Source: Betaproteobacteria bacterium (GTDB taxonomy: Bacteria > Pseudomonadota > Gammaproteobacteria > Burkholderiales > Ga0077523). Taken from it: a stretch of 64,000 nt of DNA. Below the pieces are notes generated by a model, which was given only the letters and a program-made list of their open reading frames with translations, was not told the DNA's origin and did not search any database. Below, one piece after another: positions 36,024 to 47,972 of the stretch. The translations under genes and the position numbers were made by a program. The first letter of the stretch is position 1; the number at the start of each line of letters is the position of its first letter. The stretch spans positions 62,001 through 126,000 of the forward strand of contig WGLR01000014.1 of assembly GCA_016125475.1 (NCBI GenBank), in the 5' to 3' direction.

Positions 36024-37430
36024 CTATCGCCCTCCCGCCTGCGAACGGATCATGGCGGGTACCTGGCCGATCGATCCGGCCCCCATCGTCACCACGACGT
36101 CGCCGGGCCTTGCCGTCGCGAGCACGGTCGCGGGCAGTTCCTTCCAGTCGTCCACGAAGATCGGTTCCACGCGGCCGACCACGCGAATGGCGCGCGCGAG
36201 GGAGCGACCATCGGCGGCGACGATCGGCTGCTCACCCGCGGCGTAGACCTCGCAGAGAAGCAGCGCATCCACCGTAGACAGCACCTTCACGAAGTCCTCG
36301 AAGAGGTCCCGCGTGCGCGTGAAGCGGTGCGGCTGGAACGCGAGCACGAGCCGGCGATCGGGGAAGGCTCCGCGGGCTGCCGCGAGCGTCGCCGCCATCT
36401 CCACCGGATGGTGTCCGTAGTCGTCGATCAGCGTGAACGCACCACCGTCGGGCAGAGGGATCTCGCCGTAGGTCTGGAACCGCCTGCCGACACCGCGAAA
36501 TCCCGCGAGCGCTCCCTGGATCGCGGCATCGGACACGCCGATCTCGAGTGCGACCGCGATCGCGGCAAGGGCGTTCTGCACGTTGTGCAGGCCGGGAAGA
36601 TTGAGCGTGACGGGCAGTTCGCGCGCGCTCGAGCCGTTCGCGGCGATGCGCACGTCGAAACGCATCGTCGCGTGCTCGGAGCGCACGTTCACGGCGCGGA
36701 TCTGGGCGTCCTCGCTCAGACCGTAGGTGGTGACGGGCTTCGTGACGATCGGGAGGATCGAGCGGACGTTCGGATCGTCGACGCACAGCATGGCCATGCC
36801 GTAGAACGGCAGGTGCTGCAGGAACTCCAGAAAGGCCTGGCGCAGCCGTGCGAAATCGTGACCGTAGGTCTCCATGTGGTCCGCGTCGATGTTCGTGACG
36901 ACGGCCAGCACCGGCTGGAGGAACAGGAACGACGCATCGGATTCGTCCGCCTCGACGACGATGAATTCGCCCGTGCCGAGCTGGGCGTTGGAACCGGCTG
37001 CCTCGAGACGCCCGCCGATCACGAACGTCGGGTCCATCCCGGCTTCCGCGAGGACGCTAGCGACGAGGCTCGTCGTCGTGGTCTTGCCGTGAGTGCCCGC
37101 GACGGCGATCCCCTGCTTGAGTCGCATGAGTTCGGCGAGCATCAGCGCCCGCGGCACCACCGGGATGCGCCCGGCCCGTGCCGCGCCCACTTCCGGGTTG
37201 TCCGGCCTGACGGCCGTCGAGACCACCACGGCATCCGCGCCGGTCACGTTGGCGGCGTCGTGGCCGACGTGGACGGAAGCTCCGAGATCACGCAGCCGCT
37301 GTGTCGCCGGGCTCTCGGCGACGTCCGAACCGCTGACCTGGTAGCCCTGGTTCAGCAGAACTTCCGCGATGCCGCTCATTCCCACGCCGCCGATTCCCAC
37401 GAAGTGGACGCGCTTGACCTTGTGCTTCAT
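36024..37430 (-). CDS. murC: UDP-N-acetylmuramate--L-alanine ligase
   Basis: MurC adds L-Ala to UDP-MurNAc. The 468-residue Mur ligase has the NAD-like [20 protein letters not shown] start, ATP loop [17 protein letters not shown] (about residue 115), EADESDASF and [17 protein letters not shown] 37430 overlaps the murG stop as ATGA, which fixes the start; the frame extending to 38387 just reads through murG. Confidence 0.98.
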   Translation of the reverse strand: MKHKVKRVHFVGIGGVGMSGIAEVLLNQGYQVSGSDVAESPATQRLRDLGASVHVGHDAANVTGADAVVVSTAVRPDNPEVGAARAGRIPVVPRALMLAELMRLKQGIAVAGTHGKTTTTSLVASVLAEAGMDPTFVIGGRLEAAGSNAQLGTGEFIVVEADESDASFLFLQPVLAVVTNIDADHMETYGHDFARLRQAFLEFLQHLPFYGMAMLCVDDPNVRSILPIVTKPVTTYGLSEDAQIRAVNVRSEHATMRFDVRIAANGSSARELPVTLNLPGLHNVQNALAAIAVALEIGVSDAAIQGALAGFRGVGRRFQTYGEIPLPDGGAFTLIDDYGHHPVEMAATLAAARGAFPDRRLVLAFQPHRFTRTRDLFEDFVKVLSTVDALLLCEVYAAGEQPIVAADGRSLARAIRVVGRVEPIFVDDWKELPATVLATARPGDVVVTMGAGSIGQVPAMIRSQAGGR

Positions 37431-38539
37431 GCCGCGAGCTCCCCGCATACATCGGCCACGCGACGCGCGGCGTCCGGACGCGACAGCGCGCGCGCCCGGG
37501 CCGCCATGTCCGCGAGCCTGTCGCGCGTGAAGGCCAGGAGAATCTCCGCCACGCGGTGGGGCGTGAGCTCCCGCTGCTGCACGACTACGGCCGCGCCGGC
37601 ATTCGAAAGGAACCGCGCGTTCGCACTCTGGTGATCGTCGACGGCGTGCGGATAGGGCACGAGCACCGAGGCGACGCCGGCGGCGGCGAGTTCCGCGACG
37701 GTCAGGGCACCGGCACGACAGATCACGCAGTCCGCCTCGCCGAGTGCGGCCGCCATGTCGTCGATGAAGGCGACGCACTCCGCGTCGACGCTCGCGGTCG
37801 CGTAGTTCTCGCGCAACGCGTCGATATGGCGGGTACCCGCCTGGTGGCGGACGATCGGTCGCGAGGCATCCGGAACGATCGCGAGCCCTCGGGGAATCAC
37901 ATCGTTCAGCGCCTGCGCGCCGAGACTGCCGCCGACGACGAGCAGGCGCAGGCGCCCCTGCCGCGTACCGTATCGAGCGCGGGGTTCCGGCAGCGCGACG
38001 ATTTCCGCACGAACCGGATTGCCGCACCATTCGGACTTCGGCAGCACGTCGGGGAAACCGGTCATGCGGCGGTCGGCCACCTGGGCGAGCACCCGGTTCG
38101 CGAGGCCGGCGATCGCGTTCTGCTCGTGCAGGACGAGGGGACGTCCGAGGAACGCGGCCATCATTCCCCCGGGGAAGGAGATGTATCCGCCCATGCCGAG
38201 CACGACGTCGGGCCGGACGCGCAGGATCACGCGTGCGCACTGCCAGAACGCAACGAGAAGATTCACGGGCAGGAAGAGCGCGCGCGCCAAACCCTTGCCG
38301 CGCAGACCGGCGAACCGGACGAACTCGAGCGGATACCCCCGGGTGGGCACGAGCGTCGCTTCCATGCCCTGGCGGGAGCCCAGCCACACGATCCGCCAGC
38401 CCCTGGCACGCAGCTCGTCGGCCACGGCGAGCGCGGGCATGATGTGACCGCCGGTACCGCCGGCCATCACGAGCAGGGTCCTCGTGGTGTCCCGCGCGGC
38501 GCCCGCGCGGTACCTCGACCTGTCGTCCGCGGCGGTCAT
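37427..38539 (-). CDS. murG: Undecaprenyl-PP-MurNAc-pentapeptide GlcNAc transferase
   Basis: MurG converts lipid I to lipid II at the inner face of the membrane. The 370-residue GT28 enzyme has [66 protein letters not shown] and [21 protein letters not shown] 38539 overlaps the ftsW stop as ATGA. The first 19 residues are a non-conserved basic lead. Confidence 0.98.
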   Translation of the reverse strand: MTAADDRSRYRAGAARDTTRTLLVMAGGTGGHIMPALAVADELRARGWRIVWLGSRQGMEATLVPTRGYPLEFVRFAGLRGKGLARALFLPVNLLVAFWQCARVILRVRPDVVLGMGGYISFPGGMMAAFLGRPLVLHEQNAIAGLANRVLAQVADRRMTGFPDVLPKSEWCGNPVRAEIVALPEPRARYGTRQGRLRLLVVGGSLGAQALNDVIPRGLAIVPDASRPIVRHQAGTRHIDALRENYATASVDAECVAFIDDMAAALGEADCVICRAGALTVAELAAAGVASVLVPYPHAVDDHQSANARFLSNAGAAVVVQQRELTPHRVAEILLAFTRDRLADMAARARALSRPDAARRVADVCGELAA

Positions 38540-39696
38540 ACCACCTTCCCCATCATGAGGCACCGGTTCTCGTAGTCCACACGCAGCAGGACCGCGACCG
38601 CCGTCAGGTTCGCGACGAGACCGGAGCCTCCGAACGAGAGCAGGGGCAGCGTGAGACCCTTGGTGGGCAGGACACCCATGTTCACGCCCATGTTGATGAG
38701 TGCCTGCGCGCCGAGCCAGAGCCCCACCCCCTGTGCGACGAGTGCCCCGTAGTAGCGTTCGAGGCGCGCCGCCTGCCGACCCACCGCGAACGCCCGGATC
38801 ACGAACCACGCGAAGAGACCGAGAACGGCCGCGACCCCGGCGAGACCGAGTTCCTCGGCGATCACCGCAAGGAGGAAGTCCGTGTGGGCCTCGGGGAGGT
38901 AGAACAGCTTCTCGACGCTCGCGCCGAGTCCCACGCCGAACACCTCGCCGCGTCCGAACGCGATCAGCGAGTGCGTGAGCTGATAACCCTTGCCGAGCGG
39001 ATCGGCCCACGGATCGAGAAATCCCGCGACACGCTCGAGCCGGTACGGGGCCACCCAGATCAGGAAGACGAAACCGATCACGAGGCAGATCGCGAGTCCG
39101 GCGAACAGTCGCCAGTTCATCCCGCCGAGGAAGAGCACCCCCATCGCGATGATCGTGATGACCGCGAACGCACCGAAATCCGGCTCGAGGAGCAGCAGCG
39201 TGCCCGCGAAGAGCATGACACCGGCCATCGGCAGGAAGCCCTTGCGGAAGCTCCCCATGAAGGCAGCCTTGCGCACCGTGTAATCGGCGGAGTAGAGCAC
39301 CACGGCGAACTTCGCGAACTCCGAGGGCTGGAAGCCCAGCCCGAAGAATCGCAGCCAGCGCTGGCTGCCGTTGATGACGCGACCGATTCCGGGAAGCAGG
39401 ACCAGCAGCATCAGGAATGCCGCGAACAGAAACAGGTAGGGAGAGGATTGCTGCCACCAGCGCATCGGCACCTGAAAGGCAGCGATGCCCGCGCAGATCC
39501 CGACGACCATGAACGCCGCGTGCCGGATGAGATAGTAGGTCGGCTGGAAGCCCGTGAGTTTCGACGCCTCTGCCGTGGCGATCGAGGCCGAATACACCAT
39601 CACGAGTCCGATCGCGAGCAGCAGCGCGACCGACCAGAGCAGCGACTCGTCGACGGGGGCCGAGACCCCGGGCCGGCTCATTGTCGCGGCGAACAT
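38536..39696 (-). CDS. ftsW: Septal peptidoglycan polymerase FtsW
   Basis: FtsW is a SEDS glycosyltransferase acting with FtsI. The 386-residue protein has about ten membrane spans and SEDS landmarks: [45 protein letters not shown] and the C-terminal [20 protein letters not shown] 39696 has AAGGAG 8 nt upstream; an ATG at 39681 overlaps the murD stop as ATGA and is a possible second start. Confidence 0.97.
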   Translation of the reverse strand: MFAATMSRPGVSAPVDESLLWSVALLLAIGLVMVYSASIATAEASKLTGFQPTYYLIRHAAFMVVGICAGIAAFQVPMRWWQQSSPYLFLFAAFLMLLVLLPGIGRVINGSQRWLRFFGLGFQPSEFAKFAVVLYSADYTVRKAAFMGSFRKGFLPMAGVMLFAGTLLLLEPDFGAFAVITIIAMGVLFLGGMNWRLFAGLAICLVIGFVFLIWVAPYRLERVAGFLDPWADPLGKGYQLTHSLIAFGRGEVFGVGLGASVEKLFYLPEAHTDFLLAVIAEELGLAGVAAVLGLFAWFVIRAFAVGRQAARLERYYGALVAQGVGLWLGAQALINMGVNMGVLPTKGLTLPLLSFGGSGLVANLTAVAVLLRVDYENRCLMMGKVV

Positions 39697-41090
39697 GCGT
39701 GCTTCTCCTTGAGTGCTGCTACCGCGGCGACGAACGCGTTCGCACGGTCTTCGTAGTTGCGGAACATGTCGAAGCTCGCGCACGCGGGCGAGAGCAGGAT
39801 CGCGTCGCCCGTTTCCGAGAGTTCGAAGGCGCTGCTCACGGCGGCGTCCATGTCCCCGGCACGTTCCACCCGTACCCGGTGCGGAGCGAGTGCGGTCGCG
39901 ATGCGCTCGCGATCCCGGCCGATGAGCACGACGGCGCGCGCGGAGTGCGCCGCGGCGGACCCGAGAGGCGAGAAATCCTGCCCCTTGCCGTCGCCCCCCG
40001 CGATGAGCACGACCTTCGACGGCATGCCCGTCAGCGCGGCGACCGTGGCGCCGACGTTCGTTCCCTTCGAATCGTCGTAGAAACGGCGTCCGTCGATTTC
40101 GTCCACGAATGCGACGCGGTGCGGCAGGCCGCGGAATTCGACGAGCGCCTCGACCATGGCCTCTTCGGGTATGTCGATCGCGCGCGCGAGCGCGATGGCG
40201 GCGAGCGCGTTGGTCGCGTTGTGCGAGCCCGTCACCTTCAACCTCGCGACGGGCACGATGCGACGCTCGCCTTCCGCGAGCCAGATCTCTTCCCCCCCCG
40301 TCATGCCGAAACTGTGACGTGCCGCAGGCGCATCCCGGCCGAAGGACCAGACCGGCTGGTCCGGCCGGGCCATCGCAACCGTCGCCGCGTCGTCGCGGTT
40401 GACGATCTGCACGCTCGTGCCGAAAAAGATCCTGGCCTTGGCTTCCGCGTAGGCGGCCATGCTCGGGTAACGATCGAGGTGGTCTTCGGACAAGTTGAGC
40501 ACCACCGCGGCGTCGGCCCGAAGCCGGCTCGTGGTCTCGAGCTGGAAACTCGACAGCTCGAGCACGACGACGTCCGGCCACGGACGACGTCCGGCCTCGA
40601 TCGCTTCCAGCGCATCGAGCACGGGAAGTCCGATGTTGCCCGCGACGAGCGTCTCCCGTCCGGCCGAGCGGCAGATCGCACCGACCATCTCCGTGACCGT
40701 GCTCTTTCCGTTGGAGCCCGTGATCGCGACGATTCGCGGTCGCTCCCGGCCCGTCGCGGCCGCCAGGGCATCCAGGGCGATCGCGAAGATCTCGACGTCT
40801 CCCATGACACGGACACCGCGAGCCAGGGCGCGGGCGACCTCGGGCTCGGACAATGCGACACCCGGACTCACGGCCAGGAGGTCGACGCTCTCGAAATCGG
40901 CCGCCCGGAAGGGCCCCGTCGAAACGGGGACGCCGGGCAACGCTGCACGCAGCGAAGCGAGCGCGGGCGGCTCGGCGCGCGAATCGGCTGCGCGGACGGA
41001 CGCGCCGTGGGCCGACAGCCAGCGCGCCATCGACGCCCCGGTCAGTCCGAGCCCGAGAACGAGTACCTTCATGTCGGCGAATGGCATCAT
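39678..41090 (-). CDS. murD: UDP-N-acetylmuramoylalanine--D-glutamate ligase
   Basis: MurD adds D-Glu. The 470-residue Mur ligase has [17 protein letters not shown] at the start, ATP loop [40 protein letters not shown], and [15 protein letters not shown]. The start at 41090 is the first of three ATGs; ATG 41072 (MKVLVLG) lies closer to the conserved opening but has no ribosome-binding site either. It is 3 bp from mraY. Confidence 0.97.
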   Translation of the reverse strand: MMPFADMKVLVLGLGLTGASMARWLSAHGASVRAADSRAEPPALASLRAALPGVPVSTGPFRAADFESVDLLAVSPGVALSEPEVARALARGVRVMGDVEIFAIALDALAAATGRERPRIVAITGSNGKSTVTEMVGAICRSAGRETLVAGNIGLPVLDALEAIEAGRRPWPDVVVLELSSFQLETTSRLRADAAVVLNLSEDHLDRYPSMAAYAEAKARIFFGTSVQIVNRDDAATVAMARPDQPVWSFGRDAPAARHSFGMTGGEEIWLAEGERRIVPVARLKVTGSHNATNALAAIALARAIDIPEEAMVEALVEFRGLPHRVAFVDEIDGRRFYDDSKGTNVGATVAALTGMPSKVVLIAGGDGKGQDFSPLGSAAAHSARAVVLIGRDRERIATALAPHRVRVERAGDMDAAVSSAFELSETGDAILLSPACASFDMFRNYEDRANAFVAAVAALKEKHACSPRQ

Positions 41091-41093
41091 TCT

Positions 41094-42176
41094 TCAGCGC
41101 AGCTTCAGTGTCGAGAGCCCGAAAAGGACCAGCATCATCGTGATGATCCAGAACCGCACGACGACCTGATTCTCCTTCCAGCCCTTGAGTTCGTAGTGGT
41201 GGTGCAGCGGCGCCATCCGGAAGATTCGCTTGCCGGTCAGCTTGTACGATCCGACCTGGAGCATCACGGACAGGGTCTCGACCACGAAGACGCCACCCAT
41301 GATGAACAGGACGATCTCCTGTCTGACGATCACGGCCACGGTGCCGAGTGCCGCGCCGAGCGCGAGAGCGCCGACGTCACCCATGAACACCTCGGCCGGG
41401 TAGGCGTTGAACCAGAGGAAGCCGAGACCTGCTCCGGCGAGTGCGGCACAGAACACGGTGAGTTCGCCCGCGCCGGGGATGTGCGGGAACCCGAGATACT
41501 TCGAGAACACGGCGTTGCCCGCGACATACGCGAACACGCCCAGCGCGCTCCCGACCATGACCGTCGGCAGGATCGCGAGTCCGTCGAGACCGTCCGTGAG
41601 GTTCACGGCGTTCGACGTGCCCACGATCACGAAGTACGAGAGCACGACGAAACCGATCGCACCCATCGGATAGGCGACGAACTTGAAGAACGGCACGATG
41701 AATTCGGTCTGCGCGGAAAGGCTCGACACGCTGAGCGCTATCGCGGCCGCCAGGCCGATGACGGACTGCCAGAAGTACTTCCAGCGGGCGGGCAGACCCT
41801 TCGGGTTCCGGTAGACCACCTTGCGGTAGTCGTCCACCCAGCCGACGACCCCGAACCCCAGCGTGACCGCGAGGACGATCCAGACGAAACGGTTGGCGAG
41901 ATCGGCCCACAGGAGCGTCGTCACGCCGATCGCGACGAGGATCAGGGCACCACCCATCGTGGGCGTGCCAGCCTTCGACAGGTGCGTCTGCGGACCGTCG
42001 TCCCGCACGGACTGCCCGATCTTGTAGACCGTGAGCTTCCGGATCATCGCGGGTCCGACCACGAAGGAGATCACGAGCGCCGTCATGGTCGCCAGCACGG
42101 CACGCAGCGTGAGATAGTTCAGGACGCTGAAGGCGCGGACGTCCTGTGCGAGCCAGTTGGCGAGTGCGAGGAGCAT
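41094..42176 (-). CDS. mraY: Phospho-MurNAc-pentapeptide translocase
   Basis: MraY makes lipid I on the inner membrane. The 360-residue protein has about ten spans and the family motifs [29 protein letters not shown] (catalytic Asp pair), [33 protein letters not shown] and the final [13 protein letters not shown]. The ATG at 42176 overlaps the murF stop by one base (TGATG). Confidence 0.98.
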   Translation of the reverse strand: MLLALANWLAQDVRAFSVLNYLTLRAVLATMTALVISFVVGPAMIRKLTVYKIGQSVRDDGPQTHLSKAGTPTMGGALILVAIGVTTLLWADLANRFVWIVLAVTLGFGVVGWVDDYRKVVYRNPKGLPARWKYFWQSVIGLAAAIALSVSSLSAQTEFIVPFFKFVAYPMGAIGFVVLSYFVIVGTSNAVNLTDGLDGLAILPTVMVGSALGVFAYVAGNAVFSKYLGFPHIPGAGELTVFCAALAGAGLGFLWFNAYPAEVFMGDVGALALGAALGTVAVIVRQEIVLFIMGGVFVVETLSVMLQVGSYKLTGKRIFRMAPLHHHYELKGWKENQVVVRFWIITMMLVLFGLSTLKLR

Positions 42177-43549
42177 CAGTGCGCCTCCGGGGTCGTGGCG
42201 TCACCGCAGAGACGCTCCACGACCCGCTCCATCCGCATGAAACGGGACCCCTTGACGAGAATGGTGGTGCCGTCGTCACACCCGGAAAGTGCGGCGCGTA
42301 CCAGTTCGGACACGTCGTCGAAGTGCTCCGCGCCGGCGCCGAATGCTTCCACGGCATCACGCGTGGCGTTGCCGAGAGCGAGGAAACGGTCGATGCCTCG
42401 CTCCCGTGCGAAGCGACCGATTTCGGCGTGCAGCGCACGCTCGCCCGCCCCCAGCTCGCCCATGTCGCCCATCACGAGGATCCGGCGGCCACCGAACGTC
42501 GCGAGCCACGAGATGGCCGCCCTGACGGAGTCGGGGTTGGCGTTGTACGTGTCGTCGATCACCGTGCTGCCGCCAGGCCCGGTCCGGTGCTGCAGCCTGC
42601 CCTGAACGCCCGTGTGCCGCCCGAGCCCTTCGGAGATCGTCGCGAGCGGCACGCCGAGCACGAACGCTGCGGCAGCCGCCGCGACCGCGTTGCGTACGTT
42701 GTGCAGCCCTGGCACCTGAAGCCGGACGATGACCGCGCCCTCGCTCGTGTTGAGCGTCACGAGGCTTCCATCCGTAGTGAGTTCACAGGTCGCGGTGATG
42801 TCCGCTGGCCTGTCGATGCCGAACGTGACCGTCTTCCGGCCACTCGTCACGCCTGCCCAGAACGCGGCATAGTCGTCGTCGGCGTTGAAGAGCCGCACGC
42901 CGTCCCGTGGCACGCCCTCGAAGATCTCCGCCTTGGCCTGCGCGATGTTGTCACGCGATCCGAGTTCCCCGATGTGTGCGGTACCCGCGTTGTTCACGAG
43001 TGCGACGCCGGGACGTGCCAGGCACGTCAGATAGCGGATCTCGCCGAGGTGGTTCATGCCCATCTCGAGCACTGCGTAACGGTGGAAATCCCGCATCCGC
43101 AGGAGCATGAGCGGCAGCCCGATGTCGTTGTTCAGGTTGCCCTGGGTCGCGAGAACCGCAGCCTCTCCCGCGTGGGCGCGCAGGATCGCGGCAAGCATTT
43201 CCTTCACGGTCGTCTTGCCGTTGCTGCCGGTGATGCCGACCACGGGGAGCGAAAAGCGCTGCCGCCACCACGCTCCGAGACGGCCGAAAGCGAGCCGCGT
43301 GTCGGGGGCGACCAGCAGCGCGGCGTCGCGACGGTTCGTGCAGTCGGGGTCGCTCACGAGCGCAGCCGCGGCACCGGCGTCGAGCGCCGACTCGACGAAA
43401 CGGTGACCGTCGAAACGCTCGCCGCGCAGCGCCACGAACAGGTCACCGCTCGCAATCCGGCGGCTGTCGGTCGTGACGCCCGTCACGGCGACGTCGGGCC
43501 CCGTCCAGCGCAGGCTCAGGGCCTGAGCGGCCTCTGACAGCCTAAACAT
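42176..43549 (-). CDS. murF: UDP-MurNAc-tripeptide--D-alanyl-D-alanine ligase
   Basis: MurF attaches the D-Ala-D-Ala dipeptide. The 457-residue Mur ligase has [23 protein letters not shown] loop [35 protein letters not shown] and [15 protein letters not shown]. It overlaps murE by 8 bp and mraY by 1 bp. Confidence 0.98.
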   Translation of the reverse strand: MFRLSEAAQALSLRWTGPDVAVTGVTTDSRRIASGDLFVALRGERFDGHRFVESALDAGAAAALVSDPDCTNRRDAALLVAPDTRLAFGRLGAWWRQRFSLPVVGITGSNGKTTVKEMLAAILRAHAGEAAVLATQGNLNNDIGLPLMLLRMRDFHRYAVLEMGMNHLGEIRYLTCLARPGVALVNNAGTAHIGELGSRDNIAQAKAEIFEGVPRDGVRLFNADDDYAAFWAGVTSGRKTVTFGIDRPADITATCELTTDGSLVTLNTSEGAVIVRLQVPGLHNVRNAVAAAAAAFVLGVPLATISEGLGRHTGVQGRLQHRTGPGGSTVIDDTYNANPDSVRAAISWLATFGGRRILVMGDMGELGAGERALHAEIGRFARERGIDRFLALGNATRDAVEAFGAGAEHFDDVSELVRAALSGCDDGTTILVKGSRFMRMERVVERLCGDATTPEAH

Positions 43550-45023
43550 CGCGCGCCCCCGGATCCGGGGACCGCGCGTCGAGCAGCCTGCGCGCGACCT
43601 GAAGGTCGTTGAACGGAAATCGCCTCCCGCCGATGTCCTGATGCGCCTCGTGTCCCTTGCCCGCGATCAGGATCACGTCCGCTTCGCGCGCGACCGACAG
43701 GGCCTGCGCGATCGCGCGCTCGCGGTCCAGAATCACCTCGTGGTTGTCGGCGCTGCCCGCGACGATCTGCTCCGCGATCGCGCGAGGATCCTCGCCACGC
43801 GGGTTGTCGTTGGTGATGATGGCGAAGTCGGCAAGTCTGGTCGCGATCTCGCCCATGACGGGGCGCTTGCCGGGGTCACGCTCGCCCCCGCAGCCGAAGA
43901 CGCAGACGAGACGCGCACCGGTGTCGTGGCCGACGAGTTCCCTGAGGGTCTCGAGCACCTTCTCGAGCGCGTCGGGCGTGTGTGCGTAGTCCACGACGAC
44001 GAGCGGTGCGCCGGGTGTGCGCAGCAGTTCGATCCGTCCAGGGACCGAGGAGACCTGCGAAAGCGCCGCGACCGCGTCGGGAAGCGGCACCTCGGCGGTC
44101 ATCAGCACGCCCAGCGAACCGAGGAGATTCCCGACATTGAATCCGCCGATCATGCGGCTCGAGAGTGTCGCCTCACCCCACGGAGAAGTCACACGCAGTG
44201 CCAGGCCACTCGTCGCCATCTTCACTTCGTGCGCGGCGATGTCACCGCGTCCGATTCCGTACCCGAGGACCCGCGTGCGGTTCCGGTCGACACGCGTGAC
44301 GAGATCCCTGCCGAAGCGGTCGTCGACGTTGATGATCGCGTTCGCGAGGTCGGGCCACGAGAAGAGCCGTGCCTTGGCCTCGGCATAGGCCTCCATGCTG
44401 CCGTGATAATCCAGGTGATCGCGCGTGAGGTTCGTGAAGAGCGCCGTCGCGAACCGGACATCGTCGACACGCCCCTGGTCGAGCGCATGGGACGAGACCT
44501 CCATGGCGATCGCGCGCGCACCGAGCGTCCGCAGCCGGCGCAGTTCGCGCTGGAGCGCGACGGGATCCGGCGTCGTGTGCGTGGCTCGCCCGAGTTCCCC
44601 CGGAAAACCGTTGCCGAGCGTGCCGACCACCGCGGCCCGCGTTCCGCATCGCCCGAGCGCCTCCGCGATCCAGTGTGTGCACGAGGTCTTGCCGTTCGTG
44701 CCCGTGACACCGGCAACCCAGAGCTCCCGTGCCGGATGTCCGTATACGTGCGCGGCAATCGCGCCCGCGAGTTCCCGCAGCCCGGAAACCCCCAAGTTCG
44801 GAATCCGTCGCGCGGCGGGCCATTCGCAGCCGTCGGTGTCCCAGATCACCGCGCAGGCGCCGCGGTCGACGGCCTGCCCGATGTAATCCCGTCCGTCGAA
44901 CCGCCCCCCCGGAAAGGCAAGGAACAGGTCGCCGCTGCCCACGTCACGGCTGTCCTGCGTGACGGAGCGCGGATGGACGCCGAGCGCCGCCAGTCGACCG
45001 AGGAGTTCGGCGGACGTCGTCAT
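43542..45023 (-). CDS. murE: UDP-MurNAc-L-Ala-D-Glu--meso-diaminopimelate ligase
   Basis: MurE adds the third residue of the stem peptide. The 493-residue protein has VAGVTGTNGKTSCTHWIAEA, EVSSHALDQGRV, NLTRDHLDYHGSMEAYA and the DNPRGEDP motif, whose Arg selects meso-diaminopimelate over lysine. ATG 45023 overlaps the ftsI stop as ATGA and has GGAGG just upstream. The long frame continuing to 47000 is a shadow of ftsI. Confidence 0.98.
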   Translation of the reverse strand: MTTSAELLGRLAALGVHPRSVTQDSRDVGSGDLFLAFPGGRFDGRDYIGQAVDRGACAVIWDTDGCEWPAARRIPNLGVSGLRELAGAIAAHVYGHPARELWVAGVTGTNGKTSCTHWIAEALGRCGTRAAVVGTLGNGFPGELGRATHTTPDPVALQRELRRLRTLGARAIAMEVSSHALDQGRVDDVRFATALFTNLTRDHLDYHGSMEAYAEAKARLFSWPDLANAIINVDDRFGRDLVTRVDRNRTRVLGYGIGRGDIAAHEVKMATSGLALRVTSPWGEATLSSRMIGGFNVGNLLGSLGVLMTAEVPLPDAVAALSQVSSVPGRIELLRTPGAPLVVVDYAHTPDALEKVLETLRELVGHDTGARLVCVFGCGGERDPGKRPVMGEIATRLADFAIITNDNPRGEDPRAIAEQIVAGSADNHEVILDRERAIAQALSVAREADVILIAGKGHEAHQDIGGRRFPFNDLQVARRLLDARSPDPGARDV

Positions 45024-46750
45024 ACCTCCTCCGGTATGGCTTCGGCGTCGCGCTTCACCGGTGCGTGCGTAATCGGTGCGTCCGGCGGCACCGCGAGCGC
45101 GCGCAGCGCACCGGTCAGGACGGCCGTTGCAACGGGCGCGGCGACCTGGCCACCGTAATAGCGTCCCGCGCTGGGCTCGTCGATCGCGACGGCCACGATC
45201 AGGCGCGGCCGGCTCGCGGGTGCGATGCCGATGAAGGAGGCCATGTAGCGGTCGGGCGAATACACGCCGTTGATGAACTTGTGTGCGGTACCGGTCTTGC
45301 CGGCGACGCGATAGCCGTTGATCCGGGCATTCGGCGCCGTACCCCCCGGCTGCGTCACCAGTTCCAGCATCGCCCGGACCGCGAGCGCCGTGGCCTTCGG
45401 AATGACGGGTGTGCCGATCGCGGTGTCCTCGCGACGGATCAGCGTGAGCGGCATGAGTTCGCCGTCGTCGCAGAAGATCGTGTAGGCGTGCGCGAGCTGC
45501 AGCAGACTCACGGAGATTCCGTGACCGTAGCTCACCGTTGCCTGCTCGATCGGCCGCCACGTGTGCGGATCCCGGAGTCGTCCGCTCGCGGCCCCCGGAA
45601 AGTCGATCCTCGGTGTCGTGCCGAAACCCGCCATCGACAGCACCTGCCAGATGTCGTGCGCGGGCATTGAGAGCGCGATTCGCGCGATGCCGACGTTGGA
45701 CGACTTCTGGATCACCTGGGACACGGTGAGCGTGCCGTTCACGTGCGCGTCGTGAATCGTCCGACCCGACACCGTGAGGTGACCACCTTCGGTGTCGACG
45801 AGCGTGTCGGGACGCACCACACCGTGCTCTAGGGCTGCCGCGACGGTGAACGGCTTCAGCGTCGAACCGGGTTCGAAGAGGTCCACGATCGCGCGGTTTC
45901 GCGCGCGCTCGGCCCGATACTGGGAGCGGTTGTTGGGATTGAAGGTGGGCAGGTTGGCGAGGGCGAGCACCTCCCCGCTGGTCGCGTCGAGAACCACGAT
46001 GCTCCCGGCCTTCGCCCGGTTCTCGATGACGGCGCGGCGCAGTTCCCGATAGGCCAGGTACTGCAGCTTGAGATCGATGGAGAGCGCGAGGTCCCTGCCC
46101 TGCTGCGGCGCCCGCACGTTCTCGACGTCCTCGATCACACGACCGCGGCGATCCTGGATCACCTTGCGGCTGCCGGGCCTGCCCGCGAGATGGCTCTCGT
46201 AGGCGAGTTCGATACCCTCCTTGCCCTTGCCGTCGATGTTCGTGAACCCGATCACCTGCGCGAGGACTTCCGCCGCCGGGTAATAGCGCCGGTGCTCCGG
46301 AAGGGACAGCACGCCGGGAACGTCGAGCGCCATCACGCGTGCCGCGAGTTCGGGGGCGATCTGCCGCGCGAGGTACACGAATCCCTTCCTGCCGGCCTCG
46401 AGCCGCTTCGCGAGCTCGGCGGGATCGATGTCCAGCAGCTGGGCGAGCCGCGCCTTCTGTTTCGGGGTGATCTCGACGTTCGACGGACTGACGGCGATCG
46501 ACTCCACGGGCGTGGAAACCGCGAGCGGCTCCCCGTGGCGGTCGGTGATCGTGCCGCGATGCGCGGGAATCTCGAGCACGCGACCGTAGCGAAGTTCGCC
46601 CTGCGCCTGGAGTTCGTCGTGCTCCATGCCCTGGAGATACATGGCGCGCACGCCGAGACCCGTGAATCCCAGGAGCATGAAGAGGAGGATGAATCGCATC
46701 CGCCAGACCGGCAGCCTGAGCGAGAGATGAGGATGACGGTCCGGGCTCAT
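45020..46750 (-). CDS. ftsI: Penicillin-binding protein 3, FtsI
   Basis: FtsI is the septal transpeptidase working with FtsW. The 576-residue product has a single span (MRFILLFMLLGFTGLGV), then RGTITDRHGEPLAVSTPVES. The transpeptidase domain has the serine motif FEPGSTLKPFTVA (about residue 285), SSN in QKSSNVGIARI, and KTGTAHK near residue 480. ATG 46750 overlaps the ftsL stop as ATGA. Confidence 0.98.
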   Translation of the reverse strand: MSPDRHPHLSLRLPVWRMRFILLFMLLGFTGLGVRAMYLQGMEHDELQAQGELRYGRVLEIPAHRGTITDRHGEPLAVSTPVESIAVSPSNVEITPKQKARLAQLLDIDPAELAKRLEAGRKGFVYLARQIAPELAARVMALDVPGVLSLPEHRRYYPAAEVLAQVIGFTNIDGKGKEGIELAYESHLAGRPGSRKVIQDRRGRVIEDVENVRAPQQGRDLALSIDLKLQYLAYRELRRAVIENRAKAGSIVVLDATSGEVLALANLPTFNPNNRSQYRAERARNRAIVDLFEPGSTLKPFTVAAALEHGVVRPDTLVDTEGGHLTVSGRTIHDAHVNGTLTVSQVIQKSSNVGIARIALSMPAHDIWQVLSMAGFGTTPRIDFPGAASGRLRDPHTWRPIEQATVSYGHGISVSLLQLAHAYTIFCDDGELMPLTLIRREDTAIGTPVIPKATALAVRAMLELVTQPGGTAPNARINGYRVAGKTGTAHKFINGVYSPDRYMASFIGIAPASRPRLIVAVAIDEPSAGRYYGGQVAAPVATAVLTGALRALAVPPDAPITHAPVKRDAEAIPEEV

Positions 46751-47031
46751 CGCGTCGCCTCCGGAATTCTCGACGCGGAGACGATCTCCACGCGGCTCGT
46801 CGGCGGGACGACCATGTGCAGGTGACTGGTCGCGACGGACTCGATGTGCGCCAGGCGGGAGTGCGTGCTCTGTTCGGCCTGCAACTGCCGCCACTCCTCG
46901 TCCAGGGATCGCGCGGCATGCTGCTCGCGTTCCAGTTCGACGAAAAGAACGCGCGCCCGGTGCTGGGAGGTGACGACACCGAGCGCGCAGAGGACGGCAA
47001 CCAGCAGGAGGAGCATGTTGAGGCGGGTCAT
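46747..47031 (-). CDS. ftsL: Cell division protein FtsL
   Basis: The 94-residue bitopic protein has one span near the N-terminus ([16 protein letters not shown]) and a periplasmic coiled coil ([20 protein letters not shown]). It links FtsB and FtsQ to FtsWI. ATG 47031 overlaps the rsmH stop as ATGA. Identification rests on position between rsmH and ftsI and the domain layout, since FtsL is poorly conserved. Confidence 0.93.
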   Translation of the reverse strand: MTRLNMLLLLVAVLCALGVVTSQHRARVLFVELEREQHAARSLDEEWRQLQAEQSTHSRLAHIESVATSHLHMVVPPTSRVEIVSASRIPEATR

Positions 47032-47972
47032 GTCTTCTCCGCGACACGGAGAATCGCGCTTCGGGCACGGGGGTTGGCCTGGATCTCCTGCGCGGACGGT
47101 CTCGTCGGCTTGCCGACGAGACGCATCGGCGGCGCCGGCAGGTCGGCCGCCCTGACGGGCAGATCGCGAGGCAACCGTGGAGGACGCGAAGCATCCTGCA
47201 TGAAGTGCTTCACGATCCGGTCCTCCAACGAATGAAAGCTGATCACCACCAGCCGCCCTCCAGTCGCCAGCCGCTCGCACGCAGCGGGCAGCGCTATCTC
47301 CAGTTCCGCAAGCTCCTGATTGATGTGAATCCGTAGAGCCTGGAAGGTACGCGTCGCCGGGTCCTGGGATGGCTCACGCGTCCGGACGGCACCTGCCACG
47401 ATCGTGGCAAGTTCGCGCGTTGTGCGGACAGGGCCTCGGGCCCGAGCCGCAACAATCGCTCTTGCAATCTGTTTAGCAAACCGTTCTTCGCCATAGCGCC
47501 AGACGACCTCCCCGATCTCCTTCTCCGAAGCACTCATCAGCCAGTCCGAGACGGGCTCGCCGGACGATGGATCCATCCGCATGTCGAGTGGACCGTCACG
47601 TCGGAAACTGAAGCCTCTCTCGGCCCGATCGAGCTGCGGGGACGACACGCCCAGATCCATGAGCACACCGTCCACCTTTCCCACTCCCAGACCGTCGAGC
47701 ACCTGCGAAAGCGCGCTCAGCCGGCCATGCACACACACGAAACGCGGGTCCGTGATCCCTCTCGCTGCCTCGATCGCGTCGGGATCCCGGTCCAGGGCGA
47801 TCAGCCGCCCGTGCCCACCCAACCTGTCCAGCAGGAGCCTGCTGTGGCCGCCGCGCCCGAAGGTGCCGTCCACGTACACGCCGTCCGCCTTCACACCGAG
47901 CGCGGCAATCGCTTCCGCGCCGAGCACCGGTGCGTGCCCGGGCACGCCGCCGGCCCCGACCACGGCCGTCAC
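47028..47972 (-). CDS. rsmH: 16S rRNA (cytosine-1402-N4)-methyltransferase RsmH
   Basis: RsmH (MraW) methylates C1402 of 16S rRNA. The 314-residue protein has [17 protein letters not shown], the SAM loop [51 protein letters not shown] and [18 protein letters not shown] 47972 overlaps the mraZ stop as GTGA, so translation is coupled. Confidence 0.97.
   Translation of the reverse strand: MTAVVGAGGVPGHAPVLGAEAIAALGVKADGVYVDGTFGRGGHSRLLLDRLGGHGRLIALDRDPDAIEAARGITDPRFVCVHGRLSALSQVLDGLGVGKVDGVLMDLGVSSPQLDRAERGFSFRRDGPLDMRMDPSSGEPVSDWLMSASEKEIGEVVWRYGEERFAKQIARAIVAARARGPVRTTRELATIVAGAVRTREPSQDPATRTFQALRIHINQELAELEIALPAACERLATGGRLVVISFHSLEDRIVKHFMQDASRPPRLPRDLPVRAADLPAPPMRLVGKPTRPSAQEIQANPRARSAILRVAEKT

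Noticed and set aside
43542-47000. One continuous minus-strand frame covering murE and part of ftsI
   Set aside because: Upstream of 45023 it reads ftsI in the wrong frame. The true murE start overlaps the ftsI stop.
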